64,000 nt of DNA from Atherix ibis (taxonomy: Eukaryota > Arthropoda > Insecta > Diptera > Athericidae). This document shows, in pieces, positions 56,888 through 64,000 of the stretch. The DNA is taken from the NCBI GenBank assembly GCA_958298945.1, contig OY282609.1, positions 33,019,212 through 33,083,211 on the forward strand. The letters run 5' to 3'. The notes beneath the pieces are model-generated. The model was not told the DNA's origin and did not search any database. It saw only the letters and a program-made list of their open reading frames with translations. Both the position numbers and the translations under genes were made by a program. The number at the start of each line of letters is the position of its first letter. Positions within the stretch are counted from its first letter, which is position 1.

Positions 56888-57442
56888 ATTTTCTTGGCGT
56901 TTGAGAAGCAAAACACAAATGTCAATGCGACAGCACTAATTTTTCCTGTAAGAAGATAAGGAACCCATATGTCGAGCTTTGAGATTATAGCCGTTTCAAA
57001 TGATCATGAACGTTTGAATTCGATAAATTTAATTTTAGCTATTCGCCGGTTTGCATCATTTAATGCCTTTATTGTGTCTTCATCAGCTTCAACTGGCCTT
57101 CCAGAACGTCGTGCATCTTCGAGATCAAAATTGCCGGATCGAAACTTTGCAAACCAGTTTTGGCACTGTCGCTCACTTAATACATCTTCTCCATGTACAT
57201 CGGTTAATTCTTTTCTTGCTTGACAGCATTTTATAGTAAAAAAGTAAAATATGCCGAAAATGCTGTTTTTCAGTTTCCATATTTAAAAGGGTATTAACCA
57301 AAAATTACTATGCAGAATCAATCGAATTTTTCACAAGCAAGTCTTGCATATGATTATGCGGCTTAAGTGTGAAATTGGTTGTGAAAAAATACAATTAAGT
57401 CCTTTGTTGGGAAACAACGAAATTACTTTCCGAACAACCCAA
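56888..57442 (-). mobile_element. Family C mariner, copy C7, 5' half only
   Basis: The right end TTTCCGAACAACCCAA finishes at 57442 before TA. The coding strand is minus, starting at the ATG at 57280 (MET-type start in place of MESEK). It passes through the first helix-turn-helix (DVLSERQCQNWFAKF), the GNFDLEDARRSGRPVEADED block and parts of the second, and stops at about 56888 within the VCDLLL region. The left half is absent. Confidence 0.88.
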
Positions 57443-57544
57443 TATTATACTTCCTTCGATAGTAATGTCTCCTCTGTTGCTGGTGTTAATTCGCGTGGCC
57501 TTATTTATCCAGATTCAAGAAATTCTCTTTTATCTTGGATGTCA

Positions 57545-57785
57545 CTAAGCTAGTGTATTCGTCTATGCACACAAACTTGTCGCATATTTCTATCCAGGAC
57601 AATTGTAAACAGTTGAAGTGAGAGTGGACATCCTTGTTTTACTTCTGTGTTTGTAGTGAGAGAGTCTTAGTATATCGCTTTTATGATATTGATTATTTGC
57701 TGGAGTATTCCGTTCCTGCTTAATGTTTTACATATTGGAAATTTTTCATGATATCAAATGCCTTCTTAAACAGAATCTATAAAAA
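57545..57785 (-). pseudogene. Non-LTR retrotransposon reverse-transcriptase fragment
   Basis: The minus strand reads, with frameshifts, FKKAFD-like sequence near 57750, then NGILQQIINIIKAIY. TEVKQGCPLSLQLFTIVLD near 57620-57660 follows, then RNMRQVC. The VKQGCPLSP-L-F signature is the conserved reverse-transcriptase block of non-LTR elements. Only about 80 codons survive. Copy A4 has inserted just to its right (57795), possibly truncating it. Confidence 0.6.
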
Positions 57786-57794
57786 CTTTGTGTA

Positions 57795-59072
57795 TCAGGT
57801 GTATAAGCTTAAATCCGCTATTTTTTTAATTAAAAAAACACATGCTTTTTTCATAGAAAGCAAAAACAAAATTATTCAAAGTACTTTCCCTACACATGTT
57901 TCCCATCTTTCAGGCAATTTGTTGATACCACGCCAAAAAAATTCCTTCTCTTTCGAGGCAAACCACTCATCAAGCCATTTTCGGACGTCTGAAGGGGCCA
58001 TGCCATTTTCGGACGTCTGATGGGCGTGGCCCATCGACGAAAACAGGCGGTAGTCGGAAGGGGCCATGTCTGGTGAATACGCGGGGTGGGGTAGCACCTA
58101 CCAGTTGAGTGTCTCTAAGTAGTTTCGGACCAATTTTGACGTGTGTGATGGTGCGTTGTCGTGGAGGATAATCAGCTTGTCATGTCTTTGTTGAAAATCC
58201 GTCCTTTTTCACGCAGAGAACGGTGCAATTTGATCAGTCGTTGGTGGTAGCGGTGGGCATTGATAGTTTCACCAGGTTTCAACATCTCATAGTAGACGAT
58301 ACCCTGCTGATCCCACCAAACGCATAGCATCGTCTTCCGTCCGAAGCGATCTGGCCTTGGGGAAGATGTTGATGGTTGGCCTGGATCAACCCACGATTTC
58401 TTGCGCTTAGGATTCACGAAATATATCCACTTTTTATTGCCTGTCACAATCCGATGCAGGAAGGACTTGCTTTTTTGTCTGGCGAGCAAGATTTCGCATG
58501 TGTTTTGGCGTCGCTCCGTCTGCCTATCGTTCAATTTATGCGGCACCCATTTTCCGATTTTTTTAATCTTCCCCATGGCACGCAGACGCATGGAAATGGC
58601 TGGTTGAGTAACATCCAATTGCTCCATGAGCATTTTTTACGATTGGGTATCGTCTTCGTCCAAAAGAGCCTGCAACTGATGGTCCTCAACCTTCCTAGGC
58701 CGACTTTCACGTTTCTTGTACCACAAGTCGAAATTGTCGTCTTTGAACCGACGAAACCAATCTCGGCACATTGTTTCCAATAAAGCACTGCCACCATATG
58801 CCTCCATAAGCATTCTATGCGATTCAGCAGCCGATTTCTTCAAATTGAAGAAGAAAAGCAGAGCTTCCCGCATATGCTCTTTTTCTGGCACAAAACTAGA
58901 CATGATTACCAAAAGAAAAATGTATGTTGTTGTACGAAATTGCTGACAATGTGCACTGATTAATGTTGACAGATGTCAAACTCATAAAAAAAGTATAGTG
59001 TGCCCATGGTAGCTTAATACGTTCACTCACGCCATCTATGACCAAACAGCGGATTTAAGCTTATACACCTAG
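57795..59072 (-). mobile_element. Family A mariner (Mos1-like), copy A4, full length
   Basis: It starts TCAGGTGTATAAGCTTAAAT at 57795 and ends AAGCTTATACACCTAG at 59072, flanked by TA at 57793-57794 and 59073-59074. At 1278 bp it is close to the 1286 bp of Mos1, and its ends agree well with the Mos1-type TCAGGTGTAC start. The coding strand is minus. It is the best-preserved family A copy in the window. Confidence 0.95.
57872..58903 (-). pseudogene. Mos1-like mariner transposase, nearly full length, broken
   Basis: The start at 58903 gives MSSFVPEKEHMREALLFFFN; the ancestral frame ends at 57872, about the 345 residues usual for Mos1. Both helix-turn-helix segments are readable: KKSAAESHRMLMEAYGGSALL, then DVTQPAISMRLRAM after a stop at 58634 (glutamine codon to TAA). 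The linker VPHKLNDRQTER is intact. The first catalytic block reads IVTGNKKW, so the aspartate of TGDEKW is changed to asparagine. A frameshift at about 58190 and an HHHTSK replacement of HDNAPSHTSK remove the second. The third (YSPDMAPSDYRLF) survives. A 28-bp duplication lies at 57975-58030. Confidence 0.9.
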
Positions 59073-60105
59073 TAATTTTTTTAATACACCTTGTAAAATA
59101 TTCTCAAATCTGCGAATTTTCAATTGCAGGAACCGAATAGCAATAAACTTTAGCATACATATAATCGACCCCACCAAGACCACTAGTAACCATAAAACAT
59201 AGATTTTCTAAAATTTAAAAGTATTTCCAATATTGAAATAGTTTTTATTTTGTGGGCAATACTATTATATATAGAGAGTAATATCAGTATTAAATTTATA
59301 ATTCATATCAGCAATGAATAATAATAAAACTAACAAATATTAATATTTGCATGATTGCACCTTGACAAATCAGACAAAAATGATCACAATTTGATTTTTC
59401 AATGTTTTCGTTCTGCTTTGCTTAAAAAAAAGGCTCTTTAAAAAAAATTTCATTTTCATTTTGCGCTAATATTATTCTTATATTAATTATGATTTATTTT
59501 TTTTATATTTACCAATAATTAATAAAAGCACTTTTCATCCATGGAAAATCGAATAGATATTATTTGTTTTCTATTTTTTTTTTTTTTTTAATTTTTATTT
59601 TGTTCTCATTTCGTAAAATTGATTTTATTTATTTTTATATTCATATACTTTTTTCCTACACTTAAAATATACTCGTAAAGTTAATTAATCAATATTTATG
59701 GCACCCTTAGCTATAATATAATTTAGTTTAAATATATAATATAAATACTATACAAATTACACAATATTTTTATTATAATCAGTAATCAAATATTTTCTAT
59801 AAAACTAATTAATATTTATGTAGATTTAATTGAAAGAATATATTTTTTTTTATAAAAATATTCTTTTAATAATAAATGAAAAGTGTTTACGTTTGAAAGA
59901 AAATAAGAAAAAAAAAACAGAAATTAGGATAGTTAATTTTTTATTTTAAAAAAAAATTAATAATTTTCAATTGGAGAGTAATTTAGTTTATTTGACAAAA
60001 AAAAGTATAAAGTAATTATTTTTGATATAAAAATTATAGAAGAGTAATTTTGTTAGAAGTTTTTGTTATGTAACCACTCTGCGTACGTAGACACCACAGT
60101 TGGCT

Positions 60106-60178
60106 GAATAATTATAATTATAATAATAATAATAATACTAAATTAAATAATAATAATAATAATTAATAATAGTAATAT
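60106..60178. repeat. Interrupted AAT trinucleotide repeat
   Basis: AATAAT runs broken by short variants (ACTAAATTAAAT and AATAGTAATA) extend for about 70 bp. This is a simple sequence repeat. Confidence 0.9.
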
Positions 60179-60310
60179 AACAATAAGTTCATTAGTTTTA
60201 CTTGTATTCGTATGAGAATCTTGTTAAAAATTTGCATTATCAAAATTAATGTTTTCTAATTAAAATGGAAAATTTATAATTATTATTTGACGTTATGAAA
60301 TTAGATAAAT

Positions 60311-60332
60311 AATATATATATATATATATATT
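60311..60332. repeat. AT dinucleotide repeat
   Basis: About ten consecutive AT dinucleotides, a simple repeat. Confidence 0.9.
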
Positions 60333-61004
60333 AGACAGTTAAAAATAGATAAGGGATATCAAATTAATTGTTATAAAGTTATTTAATTAAAAAAAAAACG
60401 AATGAACTTTTTATAGCCTAGCAAATTTGATTGTACGTTCAAAAACTTCCCATTTTGAGCTTTCTTTCTTATATTTATACTATATTATATATAAATATAT
60501 ATAAACATATATTATTTAAGTAAATTATTTGAGAAAAAAAAACAAAATTTATTAAAAAAATACTATTTATTTTTTAATTGATATAAATTTTTTATAACAA
60601 AATAATTAACAAAAAAAAATTAGATCAGTTTTTTATTTACTTTGATACAATTTTAAAAAAAAACAGTTCTCCTGTGTTTATGTTGGACAAAAATAAATAA
60701 ATTTAATTAATTTAATTCTAAATCAAGAACCAGAAATAAATTGAAAAATATATTTTTTTTATTTTTTTAAATTTATTGTTGTAGTTGTGTTTATGGAAAC
60801 TAAAATGTGTTATGAGATGTATTTGTGAAAAAAAAGTTAAATATTTTTTGCTTAACACTGACAGACCATAGCCAAACCAAGTTTATTCTCTAAAATGCTT
60901 GGTAGAAAAGCTTCTGCCATTTAGATATTAATATATATTTATAAATATTCTGAATTTTCAGTTTTCAGCTTACCTGGATATAGCCTAGTGTCATTATTGT
61001 TTCC

Positions 61005-61214
61005 TTACCGCGAGGCCTTGTCATTACATCCGCAATAATGTAAATCCAACCGGAGTTTAATTTCATGTGGATCAAATTCAATGTCTGTAGGCAAATTATT
61101 AATTATTGCTTTATTTACAGAATCCCCTATTCGGATAGTAACGCTTGTACGTTGACTTAGCTTATAACTGAACCCACACAAGTCCCTGATATTGAGAGTG
61201 ATAACGCCTAACAC
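61005..61214 (-). pseudogene. Unassigned open frame, 69 codons
   Basis: The frame begins MLGVITLNIRDLCGFSYKL and contains INNLPTDIEFDPHEIKLRL, with more balanced composition than the surrounding AT-rich DNA. It could be the remnant of a retroelement or host-derived sequence. I do not recognise a family. It stops at the breakpoint of copy B8. Confidence 0.3.
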
Positions 61215-61238
61215 CTTGTACTTATTTTTTAAATCCGA

Positions 61239-62054
61239 CTATTTTGTCCCCTTCAAAGTAATCCCCATCAGATATTATACAATATGCCAACGTTTTTGCC
61301 AATCCTCGAAGCACTTGAAAAAAACATTTTTTGTGATCTTGTTCAGCTCCTCCTTCGATGCCGTCTTTATCTCCTCAATCGTAGCGTAGCGTCGTCCTTT
61401 CATGGAGCTCTTCAGTTTCGGGAACAAGAAAAAATCACAGGGGGCCAGATCTGGGGAATACGGTGGCTGCGGCATTATTAGTGAGTTGTTTTTGGCCAAA
61501 AATTTGCGCACAAGCAAAGGTGCGTGAGCAGGGGCGTTATCATGATGCAAAAGTCAATTTTTGTTCTTCCACAAATCCGGGCGTTTCTGGCGGACTGCTT
61601 AATACAACTTGCGCATAACTTGCAGGTATTATTCCTTATTAACCGTTCTACACTGTTGCAAGAACTCATGATGCACAACGCCCCTGCAACCGAAGAAAAT
61701 TGTAAACGAAACCTTCACATTCGACCGAAATTGGCGCGCTTTTTTCTGTCTTGGCTCGTGCGGCAGCTTCCATTGGAATGATTTAGCTTTGGTTTCCACA
61801 TCATAACCATAAACCCATGATTCGTCATCAGTTATGACCCTCTGGAGTGCATTTGGGTCGCCGCGGATAGAGTCCAACAGGTCCTTAGCAATGTTAATGC
61901 GATGCTGTTTTTGGCCGAAATTGAGCAATTTTAGTACGAATTTCGCGGTGACCGGTCTCACGCACAAATCATTGGTAAAAATCGAATGGCACGAGCCAAT
62001 CGATATGTTTGAGTTCTCAGAAGCTTCTCTAACGGTGATTCGACGATTGGCCAA
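61239..62054 (-). pseudogene. Family B mariner transposase, truncated
   Basis: The 141-codon frame at 61629-62054 has the second helix-turn-helix (RRITVREASENSNISIGSCHS), the FVLKLLNFGQKQHRINIAKD linker and the first catalytic region VITDDESWVYGYD. A glycine-to-aspartate change precedes the catalytic residue. It ends in a stop at the KEYYLQV motif. A second frame (61275-61550, 91 codons) carries HHDNAPAHAPLL and YSPDLAPCDFFLFPKLKSS, so the second and third aspartates are intact. Only a few stops separate the pieces. The first helix-turn-helix and the final residues are missing. Confidence 0.88.
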
Positions 62055-62099
62055 TACTATTTTCTTAAACTGTAAGCAAAACCTTCACATTCGACCGAA
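61239..62099 (-). mobile_element. Family B mariner, copy B8, both ends lost
   Basis: The left side begins abruptly at CTATTTTGTCCCC, without the terminal repeat or final codons. The right side ends at the KKIVLANRR region. It is followed by a second, displaced copy of an internal segment (CTGTAAGCAAAACCTTCACA, matching about 61707-61740) and then by family C leader. The coding strand is minus. It preserves the longest continuous body of family B coding sequence after copy B1, but has no inverted repeat of its own. Confidence 0.88.
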
Positions 62100-62222
62100 A
62101 TTGGCGCGCCTTTGCTATGTCAGCTGTCAAAATACATATAATTATGCGGCTTAAGTGTGAAGTTGGTTGTGAAAAAATTCAATTAAGTTCTCTGTTGGGA
62201 GACAACGAAATTACTTTCCCAA
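62100..62222 (-). mobile_element. Family C end fragment, copy C8, fused to B8
   Basis: From TTTGCTATGTCAGCTGTCAA the sequence is the family C 5' leader (GGCTTAAGTGTGAAGTTGG). It runs to a damaged terminus TTACTTTCCCAATA, in which the GGACAAC part of the inverted repeat is deleted. It abuts copy B8 without intervening genomic DNA, forming a two-family mosaic. Confidence 0.85.
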
Positions 62223-63028
62223 TACATTCTGAGGTGTCGCTGTAGTTAATCCTTTCTCTAAAACGAACTGCATATCACGTAATATATTGCAAATAAATGC
62301 ATTTATTCAGTAATTGTGTTATTTGTCGATTGTACACTTTGACGGCAATACACAGGTTGTCTCCTGGAGATTAATTAAGTTAGTTGATAGATTTTGTTGT
62401 TCTTTTAACAATATTCATAAACTTCTCTAATAAATCAATATTAATTTTACCTAATAAGTCAGTTTGAACAAATTTATTTAGTAAAATTTTGACTCATTTG
62501 ATGAGATGTCAACAATTTTTAAAATTAGTTTTAAATCAAAAATATCAAAATTTTTTCGAACAATCGTAAGTAAATGAAATTCCATAAACACAAAACTATA
62601 TTTCTTTATAGTATTTTATGTGTAAACTTATTACACTAAGTTGTTATTTATTTTAAAAATTCAAACATTTAAATTGGTTTTTTATAAAAAAAATTTCTAT
62701 ATTTTTTTATTACAATACAAAATTTGTTAAAGTTCTTCAAATTTTTCAAGAGAAAGTTGTTATTATTTTTTATTATAAATAAAATAAATCGTTTAAAAAT
62801 GGGAATAAATAATAGATATTTTTTTTAAATATATAAAAAGAATATCAACAAGAATACATGAGAACTATTTTATAATTTATATATAGTTTCTTGGTTTTTT
62901 TTTATATTATTATTTATGAAAAGAAAATTAGACAAAAAAAATTATTAATTTCTTATTGAAAAAAAAAACATTTTTTTAAATTATATACTAACGATATTTA
63001 TTTTTCTTCTCTTTTATTCCTTCTTCTT
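62223..63028. other. AT-rich non-coding stretch
   Basis: AT-rich with long homopolymer tracts; no genes recognised. Confidence 0.5.
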
Positions 63029-63110
63029 CTACTACTAAACTATCATCACTACTACTACTACTACTACTGCTGCCACTTCTACTACTACTACTACTACCAC
63101 AAATCTACAA
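63029..63110. repeat. ACT/CTA trinucleotide repeat
   Basis: Runs of ACTACTACT interrupted by CTGCTGCC and TTCT variants, a simple repeat located about 520 bp upstream of the host exon. Confidence 0.9.
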
Positions 63111-63554
63111 CCGCTATAACCTATTTATAACTACCGCTCCTGCTAATGTTCTACCACTCATAATACTACTACGTCTGCCACTGTCATAATATTGACTGAA
63201 TGGCCGTTTACTTGATTGGTTAAAAAATTATGGTACCTGTTACGATGAACAATAATTAAACAACTGCCAATGATTGTGGACTCTTCCTCTTGATTGATGG
63301 CTACAACATGGACAAATTCAAATGAAAACATTTTCATCGGTTTGTAAATAATTAATGCAATAATGGCGTCTAAACAACGCATATATTATTTTTAAAACAT
63401 AAAAATATCAACAACAACAAAAAAAAAACTATATTTTACTATTACTATCATCATTACAATATCCACAACTTATCATCGGACATCCTTTCTGGACATGATG
63501 AAATTCCGTTATGATAACATAATAACTGCAATCATCAAACAACAATTATTGCGG

Positions 63555-63592
63555 TGACGACGATGACGATGACGATGACGAATAATGATGAC
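63555..63592. repeat. GAC/GAT trinucleotide repeat
   Basis: GACGACGATGACGATGACGA-type repeat lying just upstream of the splice acceptor of the host exon, inside the presumed intron. Confidence 0.85.
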
Positions 63593-63622
63593 TCGATGTG
63601 TTTGGACCTCATCCGTTTATAG

Positions 63623-63839
63623 GGCAATGCTGCTAATTCATCGGAAACATCGATGGCAACCCAGCCAGGTGGTTCGGTAACATCACGTGCGGCATCCGAA
63701 AGTCGTTCTGGACCACCGGGATCGAGTAGTGGTGCCACAGGTAATAGCAGCACGAAAGCTGGTAGCACAGTGACCGGTGCAAAATTTCGTCATGGCCTCT
63801 TACAGCTTATGATACACACTATAGATCCGCTACATGATG
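63623..63839 (+). CDS. Internal exon of an unidentified host gene
   Basis: The 217-bp segment follows CCTCATCCGTTTATAG (acceptor AG at 63621-63622) and ends GATG before GTGAGT (donor at 63840). Only one frame is open; it enters in phase 0 and leaves in phase 1. The frame is closed just upstream by a stop overlapping the acceptor, as expected for an exon. It encodes a Ser/Gly/Thr-rich low-complexity stretch (SMATQPGGSVTSRAASESRS, then SSGATGNSSTKAGSTV) followed by an ordered-looking KFRHGLLQLMIHTIDPLHDG. GC-rich third codon positions contrast sharply with the surroundings and are typical of dipteran coding sequence. I do not recognise the protein. Downstream without splicing, the frame stops at 63880. 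Confidence 0.75.
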
Positions 63840-63949
63840 GTGAGTTGAAATTCATCAACAAAATCAACGTTTATAAATGAGATTCTGTGTAGGTGTAGGT
63901 TTGTCATCCTATGTGTGCCATTGTGTTGTGTGTGCGTTTTTATTTTCAG
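63840..63949 (+). other. Probable short intron
   Basis: A GTGAGT donor at 63840 and a pyrimidine-rich TGTGCGTTTTTATTTTCAG acceptor ending at 63949 define a 110-bp intron, a usual size for flies. The acceptor is the strongest in the window. Confidence 0.6.
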
Positions 63950-64000
63950 TGTTCTGTCTCTGCCAATCGCGTAAACATTCATGTTCGATTGGCTAAATGT
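63950..64000 (+). CDS. Partial downstream exon, phase uncertain
   Basis: This sequence follows the strong acceptor and is cut by the window edge. Splicing from the exon at 63623-63839 would enter in the frame VFCLCQSRKHSCSIG and meet a stop near 63993. The only frame open to the window end reads CSVSANRVNIHVRLAKC, which needs a phase-0 upstream exon. So either the product ends here, or a different donor or upstream exon is used. The exon itself is plausible but its reading frame is unresolved. Confidence 0.4.

Larger units (their letters stand above)
59075..61004. other. AT-rich non-coding stretch
   Basis: Very AT-rich sequence with long T and A runs (for example near 59573-59592) and no coding signal. 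Two simple repeats inside are listed separately. Confidence 0.55.

Noticed and set aside
58172..58912. Copy A4 transposase considered as potentially active
   Set aside because: It has an in-frame stop, a frameshift, TGNKK in place of TGDEK and loss of the HDNAP motif.
63535..63768. 77-codon minus-strand frame
   Set aside because: It is the antisense of the host exon and of the GAT repeat; the splice signals support the plus strand.

Overview
The window looks like non-coding, transposon-riddled DNA from an AT-rich insect genome. A higher fly is my best guess, from the codon style of the one host exon and the dominance of mariner relatives; the species cannot be fixed. No bacterial genes, rRNA, tRNA or CRISPR array is visible. 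The only convincing host coding sequence is at the right edge: a plus-strand internal exon at 63623-63839 with good splice sites, then a strong acceptor at 63948-63949 and a partial next exon. A GC-richer island at 890-1196 ending in a donor-like site could be an upstream exon, but that is speculative.

Almost everything else recognisable is decayed Tc1/mariner (IS630 superfamily) DNA. Family A (Mos1-like, DD34D, TIR starting TCAGGTGTAT) has four copies: 1.7, 28.0, 40.3 and 57.8 kb. Family B (mariner, DD34D, TIR starting CGAGGTCTGTTC) has eight: 8.6, 17.0, 19.7, 31.4, 43.0, 46.9, 52.3 and 61.2 kb. Family C (mellifera/cecropia-like, DD34D, TIR starting TTGGGTTGTCCGG) has eight plus a solo end: 4.6, 6.1, 23.1, 34.4, 36.7, 49.6, 55.0, 56.9 and 62.1 kb. 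Family D (DD41D type) has four clear copies at 6.3, 8.3, 26.5 and 27.9 kb and probable fragments at 10.5 and 21.1 kb. There are further mariner remnants (11.6, 35.6 and 51.5 kb), a Tc1 remnant (20.6 kb), a hAT remnant (44.5 kb), LTR-retrotransposon remnants (21.8 and 45.3 kb) and non-LTR retrotransposon remnants (15.8 and 57.5 kb). Every transposase seen is broken. One, at 43.0 kb, keeps a 238-codon open frame by an in-frame internal deletion.

Nesting gives relative ages: a family B copy sits inside a family D copy at 8.6 kb, and a family A copy inside a family D copy at 28.0 kb, each at a duplicated TA. Local repeats include a 612-bp tandem array (12.1-13.6 kb) whose units carry a mariner helix-turn-helix fragment, a 56-bp minisatellite (16.5 kb), a degenerate GCGTCATAATAT-type array (14.9-15.4 kb) and a diverged 300-bp repeat pair (32.5 and 53.1 kb). 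The stretches between are AT-rich DNA without supportable genes.

Most elements have coding strand minus, opposite to the host exon. This fits a long intron of a plus-strand gene, or an antisense-biased transposon trap such as a piRNA-type locus. The most distinctive finding is a stepwise lineage of rearranged family B derivatives: three copies share one internal deletion junction, and two of these also share one inverted terminal duplication.
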